In this document: in pieces, positions 1 to 10,299 of the stretch
Layout: each line of letters starts with the position of its first letter
Numbering within the stretch: position 1 is the first letter of the stretch
Program-made: the position numbers and the translations under genes
The notes under the pieces: generated by a model
The model's input: only the letters and a program-made list of their open reading frames with translations
What the model was told of the DNA's origin: nothing
Database searches by the model: none
Source: Peronospora farinosa
Taxonomy: Eukaryota > Oomycota > Peronosporomycetes > Peronosporales > Peronosporaceae
DNA length: 64,000 nt
Assembly (NCBI GenBank): GCA_947646735.1
Contig: CANTFK010000795.1
Span: 62,001-126,000 of the forward strand
Reading direction: 5' to 3'

Positions 1-379
1 TATCTATGGGGGGATTCACATTCAACGGGGAGGACGCCCAGTTGGGAAATGGCGTCATAGTGACGCTTCAACCAGACGTCATCAGCGAGCTTGAATGTAT
101 ATTAAGCTCGCACGTAAGGATACGCTTCTAAGAGACGCGTATTCGATCTTTACAATTAACCAATTAATGGTTAGATTTTATGATTTTGTACTAAATACAA
201 GTCAGTCTTGAATTTGCTTAAAATTGTATACTGCGCATGAGAAGCTAAATAAGCTTCTGCGTGTCGTAAGTGAAGCCCTTGTCTTAGAATCTCGTTGCGC
301 GCTATGCTTAAAGCGACCGGCAACGGTTGGTACTGCTCTATAGCGCAGACCAACACCACCACCGCACGCGGAGGTAAGA
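1..379 (+). repeat. LTR-type repeat fragment, cut by window edge
   Basis: No gene is seen here. The stretch shares ordered patches with 19770-20040 and, inverted, with 29560-29830: an AACGGGGAGG block near 25-35, a TGACGTCA-like block, then a TATTAAGCT TATA-like block near 110. It runs straight into TGTAATGGGGCAACC at 380, and the same junction occurs again near 20071. It is probably the U3/promoter part of a longer LTR or the end of a neighbouring element. Which one cannot be decided because the left end is missing. The 73-codon reverse-strand frame at 171-392 has no coding character. Confidence 0.5.
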
Positions 380-700
380 TGTAATGGGGCAACCTATAAC
401 ATACGAAGCTATAGGATTAATACATAATTACATAAGTAGGCATAAGGCAGTATCCGATTAGCGAATACTGCGCGTCATTTTTTATTATTGGTTCATTATT
501 GGGGTGCCAGACCCAATGATTAGCCAATAAGAAATTGACTTCTATATTGAGTGGTTCCCATGAGCTAGGGAACATATTCGCACTTACTGCGAATTAAAAC
601 TAAAACAAAAATAAAACAGAGTTATATTTACGAGTTAATTAAGAGCGCTTCCTCAACGCCCTTTTAGTGTAAGACGGTAACGGGTCCTTAGCCCGTTACA
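380..700 (+). repeat. 5' LTR of family-B gypsy element 1
   Basis: This 321-bp stretch begins TGTAATGGGGC and ends TAGCCCGTTACA, so the ends form an imperfect inverted repeat typical of LTRs. It aligns along its length with 55772-56109, a second LTR of the same family, sharing the TTTTTATTATTGGTT block, the paired GGTTCCC block and the AAAACAAAAATAA-type stretch. It is followed at once by a primer binding site and a gag frame, so it is the 5' LTR. The left boundary is uncertain because related copies have LTR-like sequence further upstream. Confidence 0.65.
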
Positions 701-722
701 CCTGGTAGCACTTCGTAGTCCT
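701..722 (+). other. tRNA primer binding site of element 1
   Basis: CCTGGTAGCACTTCGTAGTC directly follows the LTR. TGGTAGCA is the complement of a tRNA 3' end TGCTACCA, as in initiator tRNA-Met. The same TGGTAGCACTT core follows the LTRs of the family-A elements near 48260 (reverse) and 49664. The match beyond eight bases is not to a tRNA I can name. Confidence 0.55.
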
Positions 723-803
723 TCCAATGACCAGATTCGAGATGAACATGGGCGAGGTCCAGCGGTCTCGCTGGAGCATTCTGATTTTCCACATCTCACC
801 TCG

Positions 804-1690
804 GTGGAGTGGCAGGCACTACATCGCCTCGCGGCGGTGTCTGGTGAAACTATTGTGACGTCGCTGCTGAGCACAGCGACGCCTGATGATCAACGTGCCG
901 CCATCCAAGACTTTATGGTGCGCGAGCTCGCCGAAGCGAATCGGCGAGTATTGACTCCCTCGCGCACTTCGCACCATGACGCTATCAAGATGGAGACGTC
1001 AATGTACTCCGGTGATGGTCCGGATAGTCTCCCCCTTAATCGCTGGTTTCGCAAGGTGGATATTGCAATAGCGTCAAGATTAGTTGACGCTCCGACGGCC
1101 AAGGTCAATTTCCTGTTGTCTCGTCTTGCCGGTAAAGCCAAGGAATGGGCTCTCGGAAAGCTCGTCGTAGATGAGTCGGCGTTTCCTACGCTGGGCGATG
1201 TCCAGCGTGACTTACGACTGGCTTTCGAGCCTCCTCAAGATGAATCTCGCTTGCGTGCAGATTTCTTCTCACTCCGACAGGGCAAGCTGTCGATGCCGTG
1301 ACTACGTGCAGAAGACACGTCATCTTGCTTCGTGCATTACCACGCAGCCAATTGACATGGCTTCACAAGTCCATGTCTTTATTTTTGGTATGCAAGAGGG
1401 CATAACGCGTTACTGCCTCACACGTGCTGAGCCAAAGTCCCTCAAGGAGACATTTGACCTCGCGCTTCGTGAGTATACACTGTCGAGTCGTCGTATCTCA
1501 CGCAGCGTCACAACATACCCGGACGTCTGGACCAGAGCCGATGGAAATTGATGCAATTGAGTCCTCTCGTGGTCGCGGCAAATCATTAAGCCGCGAATTT
1601 CGCAATCCTAACACGATGAAGTGTTTTCGCTGTGGTTAAACAGGCCATCGTGCGGCTGTCTGTCGTGCACCTGCGCCGGTGACTATGAAC
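804..1690 (+). pseudogene. Gag pseudogene of element 1
   Basis: A capsid-type frame runs from 804 to 1301, including the [10 protein letters not shown] block typical of gypsy gag. It shifts frame near 1300 and continues to about 1530, then shifts again to a frame ending in a CX2CX4HX4C zinc knuckle near 1621-1663. Inside the knuckle, CFRCG is followed by a TAA stop where a lysine-type codon is expected, then TGHRAAVC. At least two frameshifts and one nonsense codon make it inactive. Gag would form the virus-like particle and bind element RNA. The family assignment is secure; an exact product cannot be given. Confidence 0.75.
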
Positions 1691-1857
1691 ACAGCTGTCT
1701 CACGAAGAGACGCTGTGTCGTCGGTGGTACCGCCAAAAAACGAGCGGTTCCAGTAGGCGTGGGGCGCCCTACTAGCAGAAATGGAGCCCCGAGTACTCCG
1801 GTGGCAGCTCGGGCTTCTAGCCCCAAAGTGATTCATACTCACTTCAATGCCACCACC

Positions 1858-2296
1858 ATGCGCAATGATTCGAGACTGATTATTATCAGTCTCATCGTCG
1901 CTGGAGTGAAGCGACCACTTCGAGCGTTGTTGGATTCTGGCGCTTCCAACAACTTCTTTTGTGCATCCTGTTTTCCCTTCTCCCGTCGACTTTCACGGTT
2001 CGAGAAGGTCCAGGTGACATCGTTGTCAAACTTGCCGATGGACAACCAAAACGTGTCCCGTGTAAAACAGTGGTTTTACCGTACACTTTCGACGGTTTCC
2101 AGAGTAATGATGAATTTTTGGTGTACGAGATGAACTATGCATTTGATTGCATACTTGGGATACCGTGGCTGTCACGGTATCAGCCGAAGATAGATGGCTA
2201 TCTCGGTCCGTCAAAAGACGAAGCGGTTATGACGTCAGTGAAGTGTTTACTCATTTGTTGGTCGCTTCATCCGATTGACCTCACGTCAGAGTCGTG
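1858..2296 (+). pseudogene. Retropepsin-type aspartic protease pseudogene
   Basis: The stretch carries the active-site motif LLDSGASNNFF near 1929-1960 and, after a frameshift near 1970, the second hydrophobic-glycine motif CILGIPWLSRYQPKIDG near 2150-2195. That spacing is the usual one for gypsy proteases that cleave Gag-Pol. Two frames are needed to read it, so it is broken. It lies between the gag zinc knuckle and the repetitive linker, as expected of a gypsy pol. Confidence 0.75.
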
Positions 2297-2379
2297 AACG
2301 AACTCGCCACGACTAGTAGTCAACACAGAGAGAGCGATGGCCCTCTGTGCGCAGTATGTTCCGTTACACTGACGGACCC

Positions 2380-2650
2380 ACACAACGAGGCGGTAACAGC
2401 GGTTCCCGCACAAATAGACATCGGTCGAACAGGGGCTCCCAATAACAACGAGGCGGTCGAACAGCGTTTCCCGCACAAACATACATCGGTCGAACAGGGG
2501 TTCCCGATTCTCAACGAGGCGGTCGAGCAGGGGATCCCGCATACAAACACATCGGACGAGCAGAGGCTTCCGATAAATATCGAGGCGGTCGAGCAGGAGG
2601 TCCTGCAAACAAGTGAAGCGGTCGAAGACGAGCTCCCGCTTTTGATTGAC
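2380..2650 (+). repeat. Tandem peptide-repeat linker between protease and RT
   Basis: In the frame 2294-2815 the sequence repeats units of the kind NEAVEQ-FPH-HTSVEQ, each about 36-42 bp, with five to six degenerate copies, for example near 2382, 2445, 2510 and 2578. The encoded peptide is acidic and ends in a basic RKRKRKK cluster near 2775. It sits where family A and family C elements also carry tandem repeats. Reverse-strand frames over this stretch (2267-2790) are shadows of the repeat. Confidence 0.7.
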
Positions 2651-3243
2651 GAGAATGCGCGGACTTTGGATCCGCATGAGACCGACGTGGAGGAGACAGA
2701 GCTCCCACGTCTAGAGGGGGGTACATCATCCTTTTGTGATAGCGACGTGACAGTCTCAAGCAGGGGATTGAGACGCAAGAGAAAGCGCAAGAAAGGAGCA
2801 CGACGATCACCGTGACAACGGAATTCACGCTAAAAGATGATGCAGATGATTATGTAGTGACGGAATCCGTATGTGCACTTAAATATGTGGAGGGGTCTCC
2901 ACATCGTGGCCGCTACATTGAGGTAGCGACACCACCGTGCACTGCTGCAGAGTCACATCTCCGTCAGACCTTTTATGGAAAGGTTTCCTCCACGACCTCA
3001 AGGCCGGTGACATTGAACAAGTGTGCATCGTTTCGGCCACCAAAGCAGCCAGTGAAGAAGTTCTGGAGGCTCGCCCAAAGAGCGCCGAGCCTAAATCCGC
3101 GCGCGAAAACGCTTCGCGACACATTCTTGGGATGCTCTTCGTGCTTCGGGCAACCCTGTATACTATATCGCCCGTGAGTACACCGATATTTTTCAGAATA
3201 AACTCCTGCTGAGCTTCCAGCAAATCGTGGAGTGCGGCATGAG

Positions 3244-3677
3244 ATAGATCTCGTGGCAGGATCGAAATATTGCGTGACACGGCAGTGGCCGTTGCCGCAT
3301 GATCAAGTCATCATTATTGATGAATTTCTCGTGGGTCGCCCGCCGTAAGGCTGGCCATGTCCGCGAGACATTCAAGCCCGACTTTCTGTGTGAAAAAAGT
3401 CACCGGCGGTTGGCGCATTGTGCACGCCTTCAACAAGCTGAATGACGCCACGATTCTGGCTCAAACGCCTATCCCTCGATTAGCAATGGTATTTAAAACC
3501 ATGTCCGGGAGCGATATCTACAGCGCTATAGATGTGACAGACGGTTTTTATTAGATCCTCATGAGAGACAGTGACATTCCGTTCACTACGGTCAGCACCC
3601 CAAGCGGGTGCTTTGGGAGTGGCTAGTCATGCCAAAAGGCCTTAAGAACGCTCCAGCTACGTTCAATCGGATGGTGA
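3244..3677 (+). pseudogene. Reverse transcriptase fragment of element 1
   Basis: The N-terminal half of a gypsy reverse transcriptase is readable: [11 protein letters not shown] near 3268, SPTFCVKK near 3378, GGWRIVHAFNKLN near 3402 and IYSAIDVTDGFY near 3517, followed by a TAG stop at 3553. Then come DIPFTTVSTPSG and [14 protein letters not shown] in shifted frames. It stops before the YFDD catalytic box. The 5' LTR of the C element begins at 3678. Confidence 0.8.
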
Positions 3678-4871
3678 TGTGGCGAAGCGAATGAGTGAAT
3701 TTTGCAAAGTGTGATCGCACATTTTCGGTCAAGTCCGAAATGGTCAATATTGTTGAATCGCGATCCAGCAGAAGAAGTTTTCGAGACGTTGCAAAATGGA
3801 ATGGACAACAGTGAGTGGTGGTGCTCGCAGTTCTATGTTGGATTAACTATGTCCTAGAACTACGAAACTGCGATCTCTGGTATTTTTCGATGGCGATCCG
3901 CGTGAGGATTGGTAAATCCAAGTATGTGGAAGATGGTCTGGTGTAGATCACGTCACTATGGAAGACTGGAATGAGGTGGATATGACATATCATATAGATT
4001 GATCATTTCACATGATCTGAGAAGCGGTGAAGAGGACAACTCGTGATCCGTCGGACCGCGATTCGATACTAATTATTGGTACTGCGATCCGATACTAATT
4101 ATTGGTACTGCGATCCGATACTAATTATTAGTACTGCGATCCGATACTAAAATAAGTACCGCGATCCGATACTAAAATGGTATTAGATCCGATCGAGGTA
4201 GCGATCCAAATCGCGGCGATATTGGAGTGGACCACATGACAAGATCTGATTTTTGTTGAAAGGGTGATACGTGGCAATAGATCCTGAGCTAAAGATAGTC
4301 AAGATCGTAGGTTTTGGTATTTGATTGGTCAAAATTAAAGAGAATTCAATTTGCTTCTAAATACACGTGACGACTTCTCTATTCCGGACAGGATATCTGG
4401 CCTCCCGACGCCGAGAATATCGACTACAAGTGCACCCTGGATTGTTTTGGCCAGGTGAAGGAACTCTCAACATAACAACTCAACTGCGATCAGACGCAGA
4501 AATAACAAGTAAGGGCAAGGCAAGCAAGTGCAGGACGGATAAAGTGGTCAGAAGGTTCTGCTCAAGTGGTCAGAAGATTCAAGTTTCGCTTTATTGGACT
4601 ATTGGGGTCTATTGGTACCATCAACAAACAAATACTTGGTCGATCTTGTGAAGATTTCCACAAGATCACAAAACCCCCTATCCCTAACCCGATTAGGATC
4701 AACATCGACTCAAGTCCACCGAGAAGAGAGAAACCCGCCCTACCGACGGGTACACAAGGTGAGAAAGGCTTTATACACGGAATCGGGGTACCCACTCCGA
4801 TAGTCGGTCGTCCGGGCGCCAGTAGAGATTTGGAGTCGCATCATCAATTTTGCGAATCCTACTCAACCACA
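3678..4871 (+). repeat. 5' LTR of element C
   Basis: The 1194-bp LTR begins TGTGGCGAAG and ends CAACCACA, giving a 5-bp TGTGG/CCACA inverted end. It pairs with 14670-15827 over most of its length: shared CCAGCAGAAGAAGTTTTCGAG near 3760 and 14757, GGGTACACAAGGTGAGAAAGG near 4746 and 15702, and CGTCCGGGCGCCAGT near 4808 and 15767. It differs from the 3' copy in having more copies of a 27-bp repeat. The two LTRs are visibly diverged, so the insertion is not recent. Confidence 0.85.
4053..4190 (+). repeat. 27-bp tandem repeat inside the C-element LTR
   Basis: About five head-to-tail copies of GCGATCCGATACTAATTATTGG-type units occur; the last two are shorter (GCGATCCGATACTAAAATAAG type). The 3' LTR holds only two copies (about 15070-15125). 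The unit contains GATC and a TACTAA core. Copy-number change between the LTRs of one element shows the array has expanded or shrunk after insertion. U3 arrays of this kind often carry promoter elements; that function is inferred. Confidence 0.8.
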
Positions 4872-4895
4872 ATGGTGCGCGAGCCCGGATCTTCT
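4872..4895 (+). other. Primer binding site of element C
   Basis: One base after the LTR end comes TGGTGCGCGAGCCCGGATCT, which would pair with a tRNA 3' end reading GGGCTCGCGCACCA. That resembles a real acceptor/T-arm end (CCA preceded by a seven-base stem). It differs from the TGGTAGCA primer site of families A and B, so C should use another tRNA. An ATG at 4872 overlaps the site and opens a frame to 5048, the likely Gag leader. Confidence 0.5.
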
Positions 4896-7162
4896 GGTGA
4901 CTCGATATTTCACCGTGAGTATCGTGGAGAAGATGTAAAGGTCAAAATTGAACCTGGGAATGAAGCGTCAGCGGCAAAGGGATCACCGCAGACGCGTGAA
5001 GAAAAAAAGATCCCCGGATCATCAGCGTTTTGGGAGGGGCGCAGATGAAAAGAAAATCAAAGAGGAAGATCAAGATATTGATCTGGAAGAAAAACCGCTA
5101 CCCCCTCCCCAGTTCCTTTCGAGGACCCCTGCGGATCGCGTTTTGCAAAACGCGAGCCGCTGGATAAAAAACTTTTCGGTTAAAACCGAATGAAATTTAT
5201 CCAAAACCACTCCGAATTCGAAGAAGAAGAAGAATTCGAAGCCATCTCGAATGAAGATGAAGGCGCCTGAATCGGATCATGATGATACCGACATGAAGCC
5301 GGCGCATGAGGAAGACAAGGCGAAAGGATGGCAACTGGATCAGCTGGAATGGTGTTTTCATTGGAAGGCGCTTAAAGATCTGTTGTCAAGCGATCCCGTT
5401 CTAAAGATTTTGAAACCGAAGCTAATTGGATCGCTGCGAGGACAAATTTCAGCTCCCATTCCGACACCAAACCATTTGGAAGCAATCCGTCGGCTTATGG
5501 AGTTGCTCCAAAACGCTGGATTCACCGCTGGAGCTTTTGACGCACACGTGCTGTTGGAATGCGATCATGATCGAGTGATCCAAGCAGGGCGATCTCTTTT
5601 TTCGAAGCTAGTTCCTCTAACTGGAGAGCGCGATCCGGTGGATCAGACGATTCAGCCGATTGTAGATATACCAAAAGGATATGATACTGGATCTTCGCAG
5701 TATATGTTAGCGGAATCCGAAGGGGAGTCGGACGACTCGATTAATATGCAGCGAATGTCACTTGGACCGGCTTGTGCAGCGCATATACACGAACGACTGG
5801 CACCAATTAAGGCCTGAGCACAATCGATGGCGACACCCGCAGCTGAAGACATGAATGTGACTGGATCAGGCCAATTGCAATCCTATTTTGAAGCTGCTAT
5901 GAGAAAGTACGAGCAGGATCATGCTTGCCTGATCGCCAGTCGATCTGCGATCCCTACAAACACCCCAAAAGTTTGCATTTCGGATGTGGATATGGAATCG
6001 GACGGATCGCGTCAATCGCGATCCGATAATTTTGATCCAGACGATTTGGGGTTGGAGGATCTAAGACGGCCACAAGTCGCAAGTGCAGGCGCTGTACCTA
6101 ATGGTGGACTTGTCACGCAGCGAATTCGAATGTCTGCGATCGCAGATCTAAAAGAATTTACAGGACGGGACAAGGACGAAGATCGGGCGAGAAGCTGGGT
6201 TAACAAGGCCAAGTCTGCATTCTTGCGCGATCAGTCCCCGGGTGACGAAAAATGCCTAGTTTTTGGTGATGTACTCTTGGGTTTGGCACGAAATTGGTAC
6301 AGCCACTTAAGTCGATCCACTCGGAACTCTTGGAAGTCGTTGTTGGAAATCTTCAGGATCCAGTATTGTGAATATGGTATGTCTGTCGGGAGACAGTATT
6401 ACCATGCGAAGAAGCGATCTGATGAAACTCCATTAATATATTTGTATCGGCTGAATGTAGCCGCAATCCGAGCGAAAGTTCGCATTCGGGAGGGATCGCC
6501 TTCAATTCGCCGAGAACACGTGGAACATTTCATTGGTACACTTGATGATCGCGATCTGGCTAAGCAGTTGACGTTGTTACGCCTTCGCCGATGATATGGA
6601 AGAAACTCTTCGAACATACCAACGCATGAAGGGAAGACAGTATCCGAGTGCAATGGGGCCAAGCGAATTTCGTCAGCGATCTGCGTCGGCTTCCACTCCG
6701 GCACCCTCGAAACCAACTCGTGCCGTGAGAGCGATTCGTCTGGAAGGCAATATCAATGATTCAGACTAAGACCTTAGTGGATCAGACGCCGAAAAAGATC
6801 GACGTAACCTTAGTGTGGCTACAGTACCGGATCGCGTGAAGAAATATAGTGATCAACGCGCGGGATCAGACCATTTGGATCAAGATCGCGGTCCAGATCG
6901 CGTGGTGAAACAGAAGGCTTGTACCCATTGTGGGTCGAAGAAACACGATGATCGTGGATGCTGGAAGAGACTAACGTGTCAGAAGTGTGGTCGTAAGGGA
7001 CATCCGTCGGACAAGTGTTTTTACACCTGTGCTACCTGCGGAGATATCCATGAGCATGGAAAATGTCGAATGGAAGAATTCTACAACATGATACGCAAGT
7101 GGTATGTCCCAACCAAGCATGCTGGAATGCTTCCGCCGAAGGCTGAAGAAATGTTAAACTAG
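4872..7162 (+). pseudogene. Gag pseudogene of element C with zinc-binding repeats
   Basis: Open segments 4872-5048, 5251-5817 and 5827-6594 read as one large Gag broken by stops near 5046, 5191 and 5815. The last holds the capsid-type block (EFTGRDKDEDRARSWVNKAK near 6150, then LARNWYSHL near 6287). A frameshift near 6585 and a TAA at 6767 separate it from 6815-7162, which encodes three cysteine-rich repeats: CTHCGSKKHDDRGC, CQKCGRKGHPSDKC and CATCGDIHEHGKC. These would bind element RNA. The charged N-terminal part is unlike family A Gag. Confidence 0.75.
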
Positions 7163-7224
7163 GACGCTCGCCAGGTTGGAATCTGGTACGAGCCGAGCGT
7201 TCTAGGCTCTGCATTTATGCATTT

Positions 7225-8472
7225 GTGGAAAGAAGATCGACAGATCAGGGCGTTAACACTCAGATCGACCCGAATAATACATGTGAAGATTCAAAATTTC
7301 TGCGTTCAATATCAAGCATCGTAAGAGTTGATGAATATGCCCGATCGCCTGCGAAGATGGAGCTCGACTTAGCACCAGGTGAATCACGGGGATATTGGAA
7401 ATATCATACCCCAGGAAAATGGTTCAAGCAAGCCAAGGCAACGGGCAAGATCAACAATGAAAAGGCGATTATGTTGTTTGATTCTGGAGCCGAAGTCTCA
7501 ATCGTCGACACCACCTTTGCTCGTAAGGTAGGATGTGTCATTGACGATAGTCAGAGGCAAGAATGTGTTGGGATTGGTGAGAACACATATATGACGGATG
7601 GTCGTACAAGAATCAAGATCACGCTGAATGGATCGCTAGTCTATTATTTCGATGCTTGGGTAGGAGATAAAGTAGGTCAAGACGCGATCCTAGGAATGGA
7701 TTTCATGGTCCCAGCTGGAATACGCCTGGATTTAGCCGATGGAACACTGTTTTTACCTGATGAGGTCAGGATACTTCTGAATGGACGAAGACCTCCTTAC
7801 CGGGCGACCATACAAGCGATCACAATTCCAGATCAATATGTGGTGATTCCAGTGGGTAACTCGACCCAAGTGAAGATCGGGGTTAGTCTTCCTAAAGCCA
7901 AGATTTGGGTGAGGCGCGATCCGAAGTGGATACCTACAGTAACTACGGGACCAGGTCAGATCAAGTATCTACAGCTGACTAATATCGGCGATCAAGAAAT
8001 TAGTTCAAGGCATGGACCGCCGTTAGGCTGGTGGATGGTCGCTGATATGATACCTCGGTCCCCAGGGTATGTCTCGGTGGGATCGCGTCGGTATAACGAA
8101 TGGCAGACATTAGCGTTCGAAGCGACAACGGATCGGAAAGAAGAACTACTGGAAGAATTTACTGGACCGCTAGTGGATCATTTTTCCTACCCTTCGCCGA
8201 AATATATTTTAACACGTTCAAAGGAGGAAGCAGAAAAGGGGGCCAAGGGACCGGTGAAACTCACGACACGATCCAATGATGAATGCGATGCGACAAGAGA
8301 AGTCGGTGACAAAAATGTGGAAGATCTGGTGATCGAAGATAAAAGTGAACAACCAGCGCAATCTCCATGGGTGATCAATGCGATCAGAGGGACGTCAAAT
8401 GTCGATCAAGCGCAAGGGCCGTGGGGCGAAGAAAATTACGCTCACGAAGACTGCACACAGGAATGTATGTAG
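7225..8472 (+). CDS. Aspartic protease domain of element C pol
   Basis: This is an open frame of 415 codons. The retropepsin active site IMLFDSGAEVSIVD is at about residues 83-96, and the second motif AILGMDFMVPAGIRLDLADG at about 152-171. The domain would process the Gag-Pol polyprotein. The rest of the frame is a long linker of no known domain, ending in a TAG at 8470 after which the same frame stays open for about 56 more codons of acidic repeats. The TAG is therefore probably a nonsense mutation in a longer pol frame. It is the best-preserved frame of this element and very rich in GATC. Confidence 0.75.
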   Translation: MERRSTDQGVNTQIDPNNTCEDSKFLRSISSIVRVDEYARSPAKMELDLAPGESRGYWKYHTPGKWFKQAKATGKINNEKAIMLFDSGAEVSIVDTTFARKVGCVIDDSQRQECVGIGENTYMTDGRTRIKITLNGSLVYYFDAWVGDKVGQDAILGMDFMVPAGIRLDLADGTLFLPDEVRILLNGRRPPYRATIQAITIPDQYVVIPVGNSTQVKIGVSLPKAKIWVRRDPKWIPTVTTGPGQIKYLQLTNIGDQEISSRHGPPLGWWMVADMIPRSPGYVSVGSRRYNEWQTLAFEATTDRKEELLEEFTGPLVDHFSYPSPKYILTRSKEEAEKGAKGPVKLTTRSNDECDATREVGDKNVEDLVIEDKSEQPAQSPWVINAIRGTSNVDQAQGPWGEENYAHEDCTQECM

Positions 8473-8640
8473 CCTGATTCGACAATTAATGATCGCGATC
8501 TGGCTGATCTGACAATCACCGACCCCGATCTGGAAATTAATGACCGCGATCTGGATGATCCGACAATCACTGACCGCGATTCGGCCTATATAAATCGTGA
8601 TCTGCGAGAACAAGAGCAAGCCAGTGATACTACGACTATC
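8473..8640 (+). repeat. Acidic tandem repeat in the protease-RT linker of C
   Basis: After the TAG at 8470 the same frame reads alternating units of the kind TINDRDLADL and TITDPDLEIN, about 30 bp each, in four degenerate copies to about 8600. GATC occurs three times in each of 8461-8520 and 8521-8580. This is the third gypsy family in the window with tandem repeats at this exact place in pol. Confidence 0.7.
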
Positions 8641-8679
8641 AACAACAAATTATTTTAGTAGGAGGTTAAGTCTGAAGAT

Positions 8680-9520
8680 TCGATGTATTAATATGAGTGT
8701 GGTGAATTGTATGCCGAAGACGTGGATCTGCATATGGATGTCTTTCCTGAAATTGTGCCATCCACAGAAGAAGTTACGCGTGATGTTATTCAAGCGGGCG
8801 ATCCGGGATTTCCCCTAACTAAAGATCAAAATGGTCTACGCCAATGAGTAACCGACACTTACTCATTGGCAAAGGAATTGCGCTTCCTTCCGCAGCTCGA
8901 GGAGCAGTATGTGATATCGATGTTAATGGAGCAAATCCGATCGCACAATTTTTGGGGACGACGTAAGGTAGATTACCTGAGTCATAAGTCTTACTTGCAG
9001 GAATAGAAGCTCACCCAAAGGATCTGGGATCGCTGGAGAATATTCCATTCCCAAAAACGTTGCGATCGATGCAATCGTTTCAGGGAAGTCTAAATTACTA
9101 TAGTCAATTTGTCGAAGACTTCTCGATTTATGCATCAGTTCTATATGATTTAAGGAAAGCCGATTTTCACGAAAGTCGCTGTTCGGACAAGTTGGATGCA
9201 TTGGCTTCAAATATCACAATTAGGTGCGATTCGGATCTAAACTCCGATAATGGGGGCGATCCAGATCCAAAAGGTCGGACTAGATGGTTAGAAGAAATGA
9301 TCGCATTTACCATGTTGAAAGCCAAGATCGCTAATACCCCGATCCTCAAACATTTCGATCCAGATCGACCTCCCGTAATTGTCGTATACGCGAGTAAATG
9401 GGCAGTCTCAGCAGCTTTGTTGCAGGAGTATGATGGCACATACTGGACAGTTACGTTTACAAGCCGAACGCTGAAGCCGAATGAGTCAATTACGGAATGG
9501 TCGAGAAGGAGATACTAGCC
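8680..9520 (+). pseudogene. RT remnant (core deleted) and degenerate first RNase H
   Basis: Short pieces of the RT N-terminus survive (RHLLIGKGIALPSAARGAV near 8850 and CDIDVNGANPIAQ near 8911). They run directly into the RT C-terminus (VDYLSHK near 8971, then IEAHPKDLGSLE near 9004). The palm with its YxDD box is gone, so a large internal deletion lies near 8950. The connection/RNase H part 9060-9518 keeps SLNYYSQF and ALLQEYDG. However, the usual catalytic CDAS is VYAS (D to Y) and the YTDHASL motif has become IFSTIAWL, so this RNase H lacks two catalytic acidic residues. A frameshift near 9515 leads into the next frame. Confidence 0.75.
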
Positions 9521-10299
9521 TTACTTTGAATCTGCATATATGCTATTTCACGCTAGTCTCTCGAGAGATTAAATTTCTTACGATTTTCTCGACGATTGCC
9601 TGGTTGGTGCAATACTCCGGTCTCAATGGCAGGCTAGGTAGGTGGGCCGCATTATTATCGACTTGGACGTTGGAGATCAAGAAATGTGAAAAGGGCGAAG
9701 ATAAAATACTTGGTGCCCTGGCTGCAAGTGTGACTCCCCGTGAAGAAGTCGATGAAGTGTTGATCGCGATCGCTCCCCGGAAACAGCCAAGGCAAACTCT
9801 TAGTATGCCACCGCCTACGGTGGAAGAAGATGAAAGTCTCTTGGTCGTCAGTTTCGATGGATCGGCACGAACCAAGCGAAAGGGTGGATCATACAGTGCG
9901 ATAATTTGGAAACTTCCCGAGTGGACTATTGTGGCTGCTGCATCGGAATATGCAACGGACTTAACAGAGAACGAAGCCGAATATCGGGGTTTACTATTAC
10001 GCTTTGATCTGTTGGAAAATCAGACTAGGGGACGCGTTATCATTTGTGGCGACTCCAACCTAGTGATTCGACAGATGTGGGGTGAAATCGATTTCAAGGC
10101 GCCTGGACTGCAGTTGTTGCGACAGAGGGCAATGGAGAAGCTTCGATCATGGCCGATCCATGAGTTCTTACACATGAAGCGTGACTGGAGCCAAAGTGCA
10201 GATCGACTGGAGAGTACTGCCTTGCAGAAGGAAAAAGGTGTGATAATCACTTCGGAAGAAGATCGCCAAGATCTTATTACCCTTAATAGACTGGATTAG
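9481..10299 (+). CDS. Second, archaeal-like RNase H domain of element C
   Basis: The open frame carries the end of the first RNase H/tether (LNGRLGRWAALLSTWTLEIK near 9628) and then a complete second RNase H fold. Catalytic acids are present in order: SFDGSA (D at 9856), NEAEYRG (E at 9979), CGDSNLV (D at 10051) and SADRLES (D at 10201). The spacing and the EAEYRGLL helix are those of archaeal/plant-type RNase HI. It would remove the RNA strand during reverse transcription. Having this domain active beside a first RNase H that has lost its acids is the dual-RNase-H arrangement known from plant Tat elements and from oomycete gypsy elements. Confidence 0.8.
   Translation: MSQLRNGREGDTSLTLNLHICYFTLVSREIKFLTIFSTIAWLVQYSGLNGRLGRWAALLSTWTLEIKKCEKGEDKILGALAASVTPREEVDEVLIAIAPRKQPRQTLSMPPPTVEEDESLLVVSFDGSARTKRKGGSYSAIIWKLPEWTIVAAASEYATDLTENEAEYRGLLLRFDLLENQTRGRVIICGDSNLVIRQMWGEIDFKAPGLQLLRQRAMEKLRSWPIHEFLHMKRDWSQSADRLESTALQKEKGVIITSEEDRQDLITLNRLD

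Larger units (their letters stand above)
380..3677 (+). mobile_element. Ty3/gypsy element 1 (family B), 3'-truncated
   Basis: The order is LTR, primer site, gag, zinc knuckle, aspartic protease, repeat-rich linker and the first part of reverse transcriptase. Each frame is broken by stops or frameshifts. The copy ends inside reverse transcriptase, just after the FNRMV-type motif at about 3676, where the LTR of the C element starts. The missing half of pol is not found beyond the far LTR of C at 15828, so the locus was rearranged or deleted after C inserted. It belongs with the B segment at 51606-56109 by its LTR and RT sequence. Confidence 0.8.

Noticed and set aside
2267..2790. Two reverse-strand frames of 136 and 156 codons
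   Set aside because: They mirror the tandem linker repeat of element 1 and carry only repeat-derived Cys/Ser-rich sequence.
4053..4190. Possible centromeric or CRISPR-type array
   Set aside because: Only five 27-bp units within an LTR, with two units in the partner LTR; it is an LTR-internal array.
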